Assembly: GCA_934647945.1 (NCBI GenBank)
Contig: CAKUFK010000006.1
Location: forward strand, 1-64,000
DNA length: 64,000 nt
Source: an uncultured Eubacteriales bacterium
GTDB taxonomy: Bacteria > Bacillota > Clostridia > Oscillospirales > Acutalibacteraceae
Reading direction: 5' to 3'
The notes beneath the pieces were generated by a model. That model made no database searches and was not told the origin of the DNA. It saw nothing but the letters and a program-made list of their open reading frames with translations. Both the position numbers and the translations under genes were made by a program. The stretch's first letter is position 1. The number at the start of each line of letters is the position of its first letter. Below are positions 15,776 through 25,063 of the stretch, piece after piece.

Positions 15776-18043
15776 ATGAAAAAAGCGATTCATCAACAGG
15801 ACGTGTCAATCAAGGCCCCATCCAGGCAGATGTGGCGGCGCTCGCTGCTGATCCTCGCGGCCGTCTGTCTCTGCTTCGGAGCGGTGGGCGGCAAGCTCGC
15901 CGTCATCCAGATCGGCGAATACGCCGTCTGGCAGGAACGGGCCATGGAACAGCAAATGTCCAACAGCATCATATCCCCGAAACGGGGGCTCATATATGAT
16001 ACCAACATGGAGGTGCTCGCCCAGACCAAAGAGGTCGCGACCATCATCATGGCCCCGAGCGAGATCCCGGACGAGGCCACCCGCACCCTGATCGCGGATG
16101 AGCTGTCGGTTCTGCTGGAGATCAACCGGGACGCGCTGTACAAAAAAACCGGGAAAAAGACCTCCTTGTATGAGGTGATCAAAGCCAAAATCGACCATTC
16201 CCTCTGCGATACCTTCATCGACTGGGTGCAGGAACACCAGTTCACCGGAATATTCCGGGTCATCCAGGATTACAAGCGGGAATATCCGCTTGGCAGCGTC
16301 CTCTCCTGCGTGCTCGGTTTTACCGGCACCGACAATTACGGCCTGGAAGGGCTGGAGGCTAAATACGACAGCCAGCTCGCCGGCAAGGCCGGCCGGGTGG
16401 TGACGGCCAAAAACGGCTGGGGCGACGCCATGCCGAACGAACTGCGGTATGAAAGCACCATCGAAGCGAAGGCGGGCAACAGCTTGGTTCTCACCATTGA
16501 CGAGACCATCCAGCGCATCACCGAGAAATACCTCGAGATCGCCGTCCGGGAGACCGGGGCGACCAACCGCGGCGCGGCCATCGTCATGGATGTGCAGACC
16601 GGCGCCATCCTCGCCATGGCGACCAAAGGGGATTACGACCTCAACAACCCCCGGGTAATCGCCAACCCCGACACCGCGGCCCAGATTGCCCTGCTGTCCG
16701 GAGACGAGCAGAACGCCGCCGTGCTCGAAGCCCTGCAGAAGCAGTGGAAGAACAAACCGATTTCCGAATTCTACGAGCCGGGCTCGGTATTCAAGGTGTT
16801 CACGGCGTCGACAGGGGTCCAGGAAGGGCTGGTCACCGAAAACACCCACTTCTTCTGCCGCGGCACCTATACGATGCCGGGCGTCAAGCCGATGAAATGC
16901 CACGTCTATCCCCGCAGCCACGGGGACCAGACCTTTGCCGAGGCCATCGCCCATTCCTGCAATCCGGCCTTCATGACGCTCGGCGGCATGATCGGCGGGC
17001 ACCTGTTCTGCCAGTATCACGCCGCGTTCGGTTTTACCGAGCTGACCGGCATCGATATGCTGGGAGAGGCGCGGGTCACCCCCACCCTCTACCATGTGGA
17101 GGAAAGCATCCGTCCGGTGGACGTGGCGACCTCCGCCATTGGGCAAACCTTCAAGGTCACACCCATCCAGATGATCACCGGCCTCGCCTGTGTGGCGAAC
17201 GGCGGGCGGCTGATGCAGCCCTATGTCGTCCGGCAGATCCTGGACGAGAATGGGAACGTCGTCGAAGAGATCCAGCCGACCGTGCGCCGTACGGTCATCT
17301 CGGAGGATACCGCCAAACGGATGGCTGCCATGATGGAGGGGGTCGTGGAAATCGGCGCCAAAAATGCGTACGTCCCCGGCTATCACGTGGCCGGCAAGAC
17401 CGGTACCTCCGTCAAGACCGACCAGGCGGCGGGGGAGGGCGCACGCAAGAATGTGGTGGCGTCCTTTGGAGGCTTCGCCCCCTCCTATGAGCCCCGTCTG
17501 GCAGTCCTCGTCCTTATCGACGAGCCCCAGACCGCCATCCGCTACGGCGGCCAGCTTTCCGCCCCGGTGGCGCAGAAGATTCTGTCCGAGGCATTGCCCT
17601 ATCTGGGGGTGGAGCCTCAGTACACCGAAGAGGAAATCACCTCCATGAACCGGGCGGCGCCGGATGTGACAGGTTCCTCGGTGGCGGCCGCCCAAAACCA
17701 GCTCCAGAGCGTGCAGTTGCAGGCGAAGCTGGTAGGAAGCGGTGGAGAGGTGCTCCGGCAGGTTCCCGAGGCGGGCGCGCCCATGCCCAAGAACGGCACG
17801 GTGGTGCTCTATACGGAGGGAACCGACGGGAGTGAAACGACCGCAGTGCCGAATTTTGTGGGCATGACCCTCGCCGAGGCCAACAGCGCCGCCGTCGGCG
17901 CTGGGCTCAACCTGATTATTGCGGGCCTGGATGACCGGGACGGGCAGGCGGTGGTACGCGCCCAGTCGGTGGAGGCCGAAACGAATGCGCCGCCCGGTAC
18001 GGTGGTGCGCATCGACGTGCTGTACCAGGATACGGTGGAATAA
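15776..18043 (+). CDS. Class B penicillin-binding protein with two PASTA domains (FtsI/SpoVD type), second of a tandem pair
   Basis: A 755-residue paralogue of the preceding PBP with the same architecture: anchor (about 20-45), dimerisation domain, transpeptidase domain with SVFK (Ser337), SCN and KTGT (Lys541), and two PASTA domains at the end. Long blocks match the first copy exactly, for example AAIVMDVQTGAILAMATK, against divergent anchors and PASTA regions, so the pair arose by tandem duplication. Bacillus has the order ftsL-pbpB-spoVD-murE, matching this one. murE follows 55 nt downstream. Confidence 0.93.
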   Translation: MKKAIHQQDVSIKAPSRQMWRRSLLILAAVCLCFGAVGGKLAVIQIGEYAVWQERAMEQQMSNSIISPKRGLIYDTNMEVLAQTKEVATIIMAPSEIPDEATRTLIADELSVLLEINRDALYKKTGKKTSLYEVIKAKIDHSLCDTFIDWVQEHQFTGIFRVIQDYKREYPLGSVLSCVLGFTGTDNYGLEGLEAKYDSQLAGKAGRVVTAKNGWGDAMPNELRYESTIEAKAGNSLVLTIDETIQRITEKYLEIAVRETGATNRGAAIVMDVQTGAILAMATKGDYDLNNPRVIANPDTAAQIALLSGDEQNAAVLEALQKQWKNKPISEFYEPGSVFKVFTASTGVQEGLVTENTHFFCRGTYTMPGVKPMKCHVYPRSHGDQTFAEAIAHSCNPAFMTLGGMIGGHLFCQYHAAFGFTELTGIDMLGEARVTPTLYHVEESIRPVDVATSAIGQTFKVTPIQMITGLACVANGGRLMQPYVVRQILDENGNVVEEIQPTVRRTVISEDTAKRMAAMMEGVVEIGAKNAYVPGYHVAGKTGTSVKTDQAAGEGARKNVVASFGGFAPSYEPRLAVLVLIDEPQTAIRYGGQLSAPVAQKILSEALPYLGVEPQYTEEEITSMNRAAPDVTGSSVAAAQNQLQSVQLQAKLVGSGGEVLRQVPEAGAPMPKNGTVVLYTEGTDGSETTAVPNFVGMTLAEANSAAVGAGLNLIIAGLDDRDGQAVVRAQSVEAETNAPPGTVVRIDVLYQDTVE

Positions 18044-18098
18044 AAAGCGGCGGGCCGGCAGCCTTTTCCCGCCATGAAAGATAGGATGGTGTCTGGTT

Positions 18099-19577
18099 AT
18101 GAAACTTTGTGAGTTGATGAGGGATACCGGCGTCCTGCCGGGCCCTTTCCCGGAGCGGGAGGAACTAAAGGGCCTGAGCTGCGATTCACGCCGCGTCGAG
18201 CCGGGTTTCGCTTTTGTCTGCATCCGCGGGACCGCTGTGGACGGCCATGAGTATGTCCGGCAGGCGGTGGAAAACGGCGCCGCCGTCATCGTGGCCGAGC
18301 ATCCTGTGGAGCTGGGGGTCGCGGACGGCGTCCCTCAGGTGCTGGTGGCGTCGGGACGCCGGGCCTGGGCCCGGATGTGCGCCAACTGGTTCGGGAATCC
18401 CGCGGAGCGCCTGCGGATGATCGGCGTGACGGGGACAAACGGCAAGACGACTACCACCTATCTGCTCAAAAGCATCCTCGAGGCGAACGGCGAGAAAGTG
18501 GGGCTGATCGGCACCATCCAGAATATGATTGGGGAGCGGGTGCTGGCCTCCGGGCACACCACCCCCGATCCCTACGACCTGCAAAGCATGCTGTCCTTGA
18601 TGGTGGCGGAGGGCTGCGGCTACGCGGTGATGGAGGTCTCCTCCCACGCGCTCGACCAGGACCGGGTGGAGGGCTGCACCTTCGACGCCGGGATTTTCAC
18701 CAATCTCACCCAGGACCATCTGGACTATCACGGGACGATGGAAAACTACCACGCCGCCAAAAAGCGCCTCTTTTCCCTGTGCAAAACAGCTATACTCAAT
18801 CAGGACGACGCCTGGTACGGGCCGATGCGGGAAGGATTGGAGTGCAAGACGGTCACGTTCTCGGCGGGGAACGACGCGGCCGACTACACGGCCCGCAATA
18901 TCCGGCAGAGGCCGGACGGGGTGGATTTCGAACTGGTCGGCACGGGGGTGATCGGCCGGGTGCGGCTTGCGGTCCCGGGACGGTTCTCCGTGTATAACGC
19001 CCTGGGCGCGGCGGCTTGTGCCTTGACGCTCGGCCTGCCCTTCCAGCCGGTCGTGGATGCCCTCGGAAAAGCCGCCGGTGTCAAGGGACGCTGTGAAGTG
19101 GTGCCGACCGGACGGGATTTCACCGTTGTCATCGATTATGCGCACACCCCCGACGGCCTGGAAAAGATCTGCGGAGCCCTGCGGGAATGCAAGACCGGCC
19201 GTTTGGTGACGGTGTTCGGCTGCGGCGGGGACCGGGATAAGACCAAACGGCCCAAGATGGGCAAGGCGGCCGCAGCACTGTCCGATTTTTTGGTGGTTAC
19301 GTCGGATAACCCCCGCAGCGAGGATCCGCAGGCGATCATCGACGATATCCTGGCGGGACTCGCGGACAGCAAGACCCCCTATACCGTCGTGGCCAACCGG
19401 GTGGAGGCCATTCGCTGGGCGATCCACAATGCAAAATCCGGGGATACCATCCTGCTCGCGGGTAAAGGGCATGAGACCTACCAGGTCCTGCGCGACGGTA
19501 TCGTCCACCTGGACGAACGGGAGGTCGTGGCCGAGGCGCTCGCGCAGATGGCACCGGCCGCGTCCGCGGACGAGTAG
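18099..19577 (+). CDS. murE: UDP-MurNAc-L-Ala-D-Glu:meso-diaminopimelate ligase
   Basis: Adds the third stem residue in cytoplasmic peptidoglycan precursor synthesis, using ATP. 492 residues: an N-terminal UDP-binding domain (about 1-105), a central Mur ligase domain with the P-loop GVTGTNGKTTTTYLL, and a C-terminal domain with the motif DNPR (Asp403) followed by SEDP. DNPR is the signature of meso-diaminopimelate specificity, against the lysine-adding form of cocci. It lies between the PBP pair and mraY. murF, which normally follows murE, is missing here. Confidence 0.96.
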   Translation: MKLCELMRDTGVLPGPFPEREELKGLSCDSRRVEPGFAFVCIRGTAVDGHEYVRQAVENGAAVIVAEHPVELGVADGVPQVLVASGRRAWARMCANWFGNPAERLRMIGVTGTNGKTTTTYLLKSILEANGEKVGLIGTIQNMIGERVLASGHTTPDPYDLQSMLSLMVAEGCGYAVMEVSSHALDQDRVEGCTFDAGIFTNLTQDHLDYHGTMENYHAAKKRLFSLCKTAILNQDDAWYGPMREGLECKTVTFSAGNDAADYTARNIRQRPDGVDFELVGTGVIGRVRLAVPGRFSVYNALGAAACALTLGLPFQPVVDALGKAAGVKGRCEVVPTGRDFTVVIDYAHTPDGLEKICGALRECKTGRLVTVFGCGGDRDKTKRPKMGKAAAALSDFLVVTSDNPRSEDPQAIIDDILAGLADSKTPYTVVANRVEAIRWAIHNAKSGDTILLAGKGHETYQVLRDGIVHLDEREVVAEALAQMAPAASADE

Positions 19578-19639
19578 GAGCCGCCGTGCGGATCCCCGGA
19601 AGGATTTTCCAGACCACGGGAGAGGAATGAGTCTTTATA

Positions 19640-20653
19640 ATGGATATGACCACCCTGATTCTGGTATCGGGTACGGCGCTCGTCTCGTTTTTCTTGTCGG
19701 CGCTGCTGGGCAAGGTGATGATCCCGCTGCTCCACCGGCTGAAATTCGGGCAGACCATCCGGGACGTGGGGCCGGCCTGGCATAAAAACAAGCAGGGAAC
19801 CCCGACGATGGGGGGGCTGATTTTCATTCTGGCGTCCTGCGTCACCCTGATGGCGGCCGTCGTGGTGGCGCAGCTTTTCCTGCCGGTCAAGCCGTTCTCG
19901 GATGCCTGGAGCTATGAGGCCAAAACAAAGCTGGTGGCCGGCGCGCTCCTGGCGTTGTGCTGCGGAGGGATCGGGTTCCTGGACGACTATATCAAGGTGG
20001 TCAAGAAACGCAACCTGGGCCTGACCAGCCTGCAAAAGCTCTTCGCCCAGCTTCTGGTGGGCGCAGGATACGCGGTGTCGGTCTACATGGCGGGGGGCAC
20101 GGCGGTGTCGGTGCCGTTTCTCGGCTTGGTGGATTTCGGAATCTGGTTCATCCCCTTTGCCGTTTTTGTGATCGTCGGCGCCATGAACGCGGTCAACCTG
20201 ACCGACGGGATCGACGGCCTGTGCGGCTCGGTCAGCCTGATCGCCTGCCTGTTCTTCCTCACCGTCAGCGGGCAGTACGCCGGACAGGGCCTCACCGCCG
20301 CGGCGCTGGCGGGGGCGGTCGCGGGGTTCCTGCTGTGGAACCTCCACCCTGCCAAAGTCTTTATGGGCGACACGGGCTCCCTGTTTCTCGGAGGGGCACT
20401 GGCGGCGCTGGCCTTTGGCATCAACCAGCCTTTCCTGCTCGTACCGGTGGGGATCGTCTACATCGCCGAGACCCTGTCGGTGATGCTCCAGGTGACCTAT
20501 TTCAAGCTCACCCACGGCAAACGCCTGTTCAAAATGAGCCCGCTGCATCACCACTTTGAGATGAGCGGCTGGAGCGAAAACAAGATCGTCATTGTCTTTT
20601 CGATCGTTACGCTGCTTGGCTGCGGGGCTGCTGCGGGGCTCCTGTTTCTTTGA
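19640..20653 (+). CDS. mraY: Phospho-MurNAc-pentapeptide transferase
   Basis: Integral membrane enzyme that transfers phospho-MurNAc-pentapeptide to undecaprenyl phosphate, giving lipid I. 337 residues with about ten membrane segments. Family signatures are GPAWHKNKQGTPTMGG near the start, the catalytic DDYIKVVKKRNLGL, NAVNLTDGIDGL and the C-terminal MSPLHHHFEMSGW. The start ATG follows a purine-rich GAGAGGAATGAG. It directly follows murE and precedes ftsW; the murD expected between them is absent. Confidence 0.96.
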   Translation: MDMTTLILVSGTALVSFFLSALLGKVMIPLLHRLKFGQTIRDVGPAWHKNKQGTPTMGGLIFILASCVTLMAAVVVAQLFLPVKPFSDAWSYEAKTKLVAGALLALCCGGIGFLDDYIKVVKKRNLGLTSLQKLFAQLLVGAGYAVSVYMAGGTAVSVPFLGLVDFGIWFIPFAVFVIVGAMNAVNLTDGIDGLCGSVSLIACLFFLTVSGQYAGQGLTAAALAGAVAGFLLWNLHPAKVFMGDTGSLFLGGALAALAFGINQPFLLVPVGIVYIAETLSVMLQVTYFKLTHGKRLFKMSPLHHHFEMSGWSENKIVIVFSIVTLLGCGAAAGLLFL

Positions 20654-20722
20654 AATCCCCGTATATTCGGGACGGGGATGTAATACACTAGATTTTGAAA
20701 GATCAGGAAAGGGGGAAGAGCC

Positions 20723-21922
20723 ATGTCACAGAAGGCCGCCGCGCTGCGCCCGCCGGAAGGCGCTGTTAAGCCGCCGCAGAAAAAACTCCGGCTTTTCTCC
20801 CTGTCCTCCGGATTCGACATGCCCTTTTTCATCCTGCTGATGCTGGTGCTGGTGGTGGGGCTGATCAGCCTGTTTTCCGCCAGTTACGCCTATGCGTACT
20901 ACTGGTATGAGCAGGACAGCTATTATTTCATCAAGCGGCAGCTCTTCTTTGCCGTTCTCGGCGTGGGGATCATGCTGCTCGTGTCGGTTGTGGATTACCA
21001 TGTGCTTCACCGGCTGGCTATCCCGGTCATGCTCCTCTCCTGGGCGCTGCTGGTGCTGGTGCTGTTCCTGCCGGCCATCCAAAATGTCCACCGGTGGATC
21101 CGGATCCCGGGCATCGGGCAGTTCCAGCCGTCCGAGGTTGCGAAATTCGGCCTAATCCTGCTCTTCGCCCACCTGATTTCCCTCAACCACAAAAATATGA
21201 AGACCTTTCTGCGCGGGTTTCTTCCCTTCATCGCCATCCTCGGCATCACCTGCGCCCTGGTGTTCAAGGAGCCCCACCTTTCCGGCACCATGCTGCTGCT
21301 CTTCATCGGGCTGGTGCTGATGTATGTGGGCGGAACGAGGCTCGTCTACCTGCTGATAACCATCGGCGGCGGCGGCGCGGCGGCGGCGTTCCTGATCTTT
21401 TTCAAGGGATATGAGCGGGAACGCATCGACGTGTGGCTAGATCCCTTTGCCGTGTTCTCGTCGGGCAAGGCGGGAAAAGATATGGCCTGGCAGACGGTCC
21501 AGTCCCTCTACGCGATCGGTTCAGGCGGCCTGATGGGGCAGGGACTGGGCAATTCCCGGCAAAAGCACCTGTTCCTGCCCGAGCCGCAAAACGATTTCAT
21601 CTTTGCGATCGTGTGCGAGGAGCTCGGCTTCATCGGGGCGGTCATCATCATCGTGCTGTTCGCCCTGCTGGTCTGGCGGGGGTTCATGATCGGGATGAAA
21701 GCCCCCGACAAATTCGGATCCATGCTCGCCATCGGCCTGACCGCGCAGGTCGGGATCCAGGTGGTCTTTAATATGGCGGTGGTGACCAACACCATCCCGA
21801 ACACCGGCATCAGCCTGCCCTTCTTCAGTTACGGGGGCACCTCCCTCGTCATGCTGCTCGCCCAGATGGGTATCGTGCTGTCGATCTCGCGGCAAATGAA
21901 GAAAAGCGGCGGGAGCGGGTAG
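20723..21922 (+). CDS. ftsW: SEDS glycosyltransferase FtsW/SpoVE
   Basis: Peptidoglycan polymerase of the shape-elongation-division-sporulation family, partner of a class B PBP. 399 residues: a cytoplasmic tail of about 35, then about ten membrane segments. Family markers are NVHRWIRIPGIGQFQPSEVAKFG, GQGLGNSRQKHLFLPEPQNDFIFA and, near the end, NTGISLPFFSYGGTS. AAAGGGGG lies just ahead of the ATG. Position in the dcw cluster fits FtsW or SpoVE; sequence alone does not separate them. It is followed by a 650-bp repeat-filled spacer that splits the cluster. Confidence 0.93.
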   Translation: MSQKAAALRPPEGAVKPPQKKLRLFSLSSGFDMPFFILLMLVLVVGLISLFSASYAYAYYWYEQDSYYFIKRQLFFAVLGVGIMLLVSVVDYHVLHRLAIPVMLLSWALLVLVLFLPAIQNVHRWIRIPGIGQFQPSEVAKFGLILLFAHLISLNHKNMKTFLRGFLPFIAILGITCALVFKEPHLSGTMLLLFIGLVLMYVGGTRLVYLLITIGGGGAAAAFLIFFKGYERERIDVWLDPFAVFSSGKAGKDMAWQTVQSLYAIGSGGLMGQGLGNSRQKHLFLPEPQNDFIFAIVCEELGFIGAVIIIVLFALLVWRGFMIGMKAPDKFGSMLAIGLTAQVGIQVVFNMAVVTNTIPNTGISLPFFSYGGTSLVMLLAQMGIVLSISRQMKKSGGSG

Positions 21923-22019
21923 TGCTCCGCCGGAGCCGACACAAGGCGGCCGGACAATCCATAAGGGCAGACGGGGGCGTCCTCCGTCCGCCCTTTTTGC
22001 GGACCGGCGCAAACCCATA

Positions 22020-22480
22020 GCCTAAAAACCACCCCAAATTCTTGGGGCCCGGGGCCCCCGGGGCTCGATTGGGCGCGGGGCCGAAAAAAGACAGCAACCC
22101 CAAGCCCTGGGGCCGCAGCCCTCTTTATATCGGTGGATAAGGTGGCGGCGTTCATGTCGATTTTCCTAAAAAGAAAATCGACAAAATTACCCGGGGCTCC
22201 AAGGGGTAACCCCTTGGCACGTCTTTGCCTTCTTTCTTCGTGTGAAGAAAGAAGGTGGCCCTCAGGCCAAACCTGAAAAAGACGGGTATGGCGGTCTGTC
22301 CGCGCATGAAAACGCAGTCCTGCGAAAAAGGTCATTGATGCGCAGCCACGTCCTTTCTCCGCGTGGAGAAAGGACGCCGAGGCGCGGAGAGCGACCGTGA
22401 GACGCCGGGGGCTTTGCCCCCCAGGCCCCCAGTAGAACCTCCCCGCCGTTATCATAAAAACCAACGATACATAACCCTGG
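22020..22480. repeat. Intergenic three-hairpin mosaic repeat (copy B) between ftsW and murG
   Basis: The 21923-22574 spacer has no credible gene. Left arm: GTCGATTTT/AAAATCGAC (22156-22182), CCAAGGGG/CCCCTTGG (22199-22217), CCTTCTTTCTTC/GAAGAAAGAAGG (22228-22255). A core of about 90 bp follows that recurs nearly unchanged at 28117-28211. The right arm is in mirror order: CGTCCTTTCTCC/GGAGAAAGGACG (22349-22376), a G-run/C-run stem (about 22400-22425) and a decayed last stem. Left of the arms lies, reversed, the GGGCTGCGGCCCC terminal module that is direct at 28.35 kb. A 41-bp stretch near 22434-22474 matches 27862-27902 with a single difference. Confidence 0.8.
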
Positions 22481-22574
22481 GGTAGGGTGGTAAAAGCCAT
22501 CCCAATCCCGGGAGCCCCGCAGGGCGCCTATACCATATACTTGATCCACTGAGTAACAGAAAGAAGGGATCCTG

Positions 22575-23696
22575 ATGCGCGTACTCATGACTGGCGGCGG
22601 TACGGCCGGGCATATCAACCCTGCCTTAGCCATCGCGGCGACGATCCGGGATAAATGGCCGGACGCGGATATCCTGTTCGTGGGGGCAGCGGGCCGGATG
22701 GAGACAAAGCTCGTGCCGGCGGCGGGATACCCGCTGAAAACGGTGGACGTGCGCGGTTTCCAGCGGAAGCTCAGCGTAAAAAACATAGGACGGAATCTCT
22801 CCGCCGCGTTCCACGCTGTGACGGCGGGGGGCGCCTCCGCCCGCATTCTCCGGGATTTTCGTCCGGATATCGCCATCGGGACAGGCGGCTATGTCTGCGG
22901 CCCGATCCTGCGCAAGGCTGCGCGGATGGGGATCCCGGTGGTGGTGCATGAGTCCAACGCCTATCCGGGGGTGACGGTGAAAATGCTCGCCAAAATGGCC
23001 AAAGCCGTCCTCATCTGCGATGAGTCCGCCCGGAAGTACCTGCCGGAGGACGCGAACGTGATCGTCACCGGCAATCCGCTTCGGCGGGATTTCCTGCTTG
23101 TGGACCGGGAACAGGCCCGCCGTCAGCTCGGGGTGGATGAACGGCCGCTGATTCTGGCTTACGGCGGCAGCCTCGGCGCCGCCCATCTCAACGAGGCGGT
23201 GATCGGGGCGCTCGCCCGCAATCAGCAGGCAGGCGCCTATCAGTTCATCGTCGGGACCGGCCGGGGGGAAAACTGGGACAAAGCCCAGCGGCTGCTGCGG
23301 GAAAAAGGGGTCCTCACCGACGGCGTGCATGTGCAGGTCCGGGATTACATCGACGATATGCCCCGCTGCATGGCCGCGGCCGACCTGGTGATCTGCCGCT
23401 GCGGGGCGATGACCATGAGCGAGCTGCCGGTGATGAAAAAGCCTGCCATCCTGGTCCCTTCACCCTATGTGGCGGAGAACCATCAGTTTTATAACGCGAA
23501 GGCCCTGGCTGACCGGGGTGCCGCCGTCTGCATCGAGGAAAAAGATTTGACAGAATCCCGCTTATGGGATACCATACAGGAAGTGGTTTCCTCCCCGCTG
23601 AGGCTGCAAAAGATGGGGGAGGCGGCCGGACAGGCGGCCGTAACCGACGCTGCCGACCGTATTTTCGACGTGATCCGACGGGTGGCCGGCCGCTGA
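22575..23696 (+). CDS. murG: Undecaprenyl-PP-MurNAc-pentapeptide GlcNAc transferase
   Basis: Makes lipid II from lipid I and UDP-GlcNAc at the inner face of the membrane. 373 residues, GT28 family, two Rossmann domains. Signatures are the N-terminal MTGGGTAGHINPALA, TGGYVCGPI, VVVHESNAYPGVT, YGGSLGAAHLNEAV, and the donor-binding DLVICRCGAMTMSELPVMKKPAILVPSP. It restarts the dcw series after repeat copy B, with AAGAAGGGATCCTG before the ATG. No clear promoter is visible in front, so it may depend on read-through across the repeat. Confidence 0.96.
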   Translation: MRVLMTGGGTAGHINPALAIAATIRDKWPDADILFVGAAGRMETKLVPAAGYPLKTVDVRGFQRKLSVKNIGRNLSAAFHAVTAGGASARILRDFRPDIAIGTGGYVCGPILRKAARMGIPVVVHESNAYPGVTVKMLAKMAKAVLICDESARKYLPEDANVIVTGNPLRRDFLLVDREQARRQLGVDERPLILAYGGSLGAAHLNEAVIGALARNQQAGAYQFIVGTGRGENWDKAQRLLREKGVLTDGVHVQVRDYIDDMPRCMAAADLVICRCGAMTMSELPVMKKPAILVPSPYVAENHQFYNAKALADRGAAVCIEEKDLTESRLWDTIQEVVSSPLRLQKMGEAAGQAAVTDAADRIFDVIRRVAGR

Positions 23697-23779
23697 CCGC
23701 CGCACCCGTCCCGCCCGTGCCGCATAGGATGCCCTGTGGATGATTCCGAAGGGTATTTTATTGCGAAGGGGTGCGGTCG

Positions 23780-25045
23780 ATGTCAAAGCTCTTCATTGAA
23801 GGATGCCATCGTTTGAACGGCGCGGTCGCCGTGCACGGCGCGAAAAACAGCGCGCTGCCGATCCTGGCGGCCGCCTTGATGGCGGACGGGGTCTCGGAGC
23901 TCCAGAACTGCCCGGGCTTGTCCGATGTGGACGCCTCTGTGGCGATCCTCCGCCATTTGGGATGCCGGGTCGAGCGGGAAGGGCACCGGATCCTGGTGGA
24001 CAACACGGGGCTGTCCGGCAGCGATATCCCCGACGACCTGATGCGGGAGATGCGGTCCTCCATCGTCTTTTTGGGAGCCATCGCCGCTAAAACCGGCGCC
24101 GCCGTGCTCTCCTTTCCGGGAGGGTGCGAGCTCGGCCCCCGTCCCATCGACCTCCATCTGGCCGCCCTGCGCCAGCTCGGCATGGCCATCGAGGAGGAGC
24201 GCGGCCAATTGCGCTGCCGCGTCCGGGGCCGGCTGAAGGGCTGTAAGATCCCCCTGTCCTTCCCAAGTGTGGGCGCGACTGAAAACATCCTGCTCGCCGC
24301 TGCGACGGCGGAGGGCACCACCACCATCCTGAACGCCGCCAGGGAACCCGAAATCGAGGATTTGGCCGCGTTCCTCAACAGCTCAGGCGCCCGGATCCGG
24401 GGGGCGGGCGAGGGCACCGTCGTCATCGAAGGGGTGGACCGCCTGTCGGCCTGCTGCCACCGGGTGATCCCCGACCGTATCGAGACCGCGACATATATGG
24501 CGGCAGCCGCGGTCACGGGCGGATCCCTGGTCATCAAGGATGTAGAGCCGGCTCATGTGGCCACAGTTTTTCCGGCCTTCGAGGAAATGGGATGTCAGAT
24601 CGACGTGTGGAAAAACGAGCTGCTCGTCAGCGCACCTGCGCGGCTGAGGAGGGTCCGCAGTGTGCGGACCATGCCTTACCCGGGTTTCCCGACCGATTGT
24701 CAGGCGCTGCTCATGGCCATGGCGTGCGTGGCGGACGGCACCAGCGTTTTCATTGAGAACATATTTGAAAGCCGGTATAAACATGCAGGGGAATTGATGC
24801 GTCTCGGCGCCAAAATCAAGGTAGAGGGCCGCGTCGCGGTCGTCGAAGGAGTCCCGGTGCTGTCCGGGGCGCCAGTCGAGTGTACCGACCTGCGCGGCGG
24901 CGCCGCCCTGGTACTGGCGGGCCTGGCAGCGGAAGGGGAAACCTCTGTCACCGCCCTGCACCATATCGACCGCGGTTACGAAGCGTTCGAGGAGGCGTTG
25001 GCGGGGGCCGGTGCCGTGATCCGGCGCGAGGACGGAACCGTTTAG
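23780..25045 (+). CDS. murA: UDP-GlcNAc 1-carboxyvinyltransferase
   Basis: First committed step of peptidoglycan synthesis: transfer of enolpyruvate from PEP to UDP-GlcNAc in the cytoplasm. About 421 residues from the ATG at 23780, which has AAGGGG 8 nt upstream; an earlier in-frame GTG at 23771 overlaps that site. EPSP-synthase fold. Shows GAKNSALPILAAALM near the start and the loop FPGGCELGPRPIDLH with the PEP-reactive cysteine at residue 116, corresponding to Cys115 of E. coli, so fosfomycin sensitivity is expected. Placement between murG and ftsQ is common in clostridia. Confidence 0.95.
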   Translation: MSKLFIEGCHRLNGAVAVHGAKNSALPILAAALMADGVSELQNCPGLSDVDASVAILRHLGCRVEREGHRILVDNTGLSGSDIPDDLMREMRSSIVFLGAIAAKTGAAVLSFPGGCELGPRPIDLHLAALRQLGMAIEEERGQLRCRVRGRLKGCKIPLSFPSVGATENILLAAATAEGTTTILNAAREPEIEDLAAFLNSSGARIRGAGEGTVVIEGVDRLSACCHRVIPDRIETATYMAAAAVTGGSLVIKDVEPAHVATVFPAFEEMGCQIDVWKNELLVSAPARLRRVRSVRTMPYPGFPTDCQALLMAMACVADGTSVFIENIFESRYKHAGELMRLGAKIKVEGRVAVVEGVPVLSGAPVECTDLRGGAALVLAGLAAEGETSVTALHHIDRGYEAFEEALAGAGAVIRREDGTV

Positions 25046-25063
25046 TTAAAAGCGAGGGACGAC

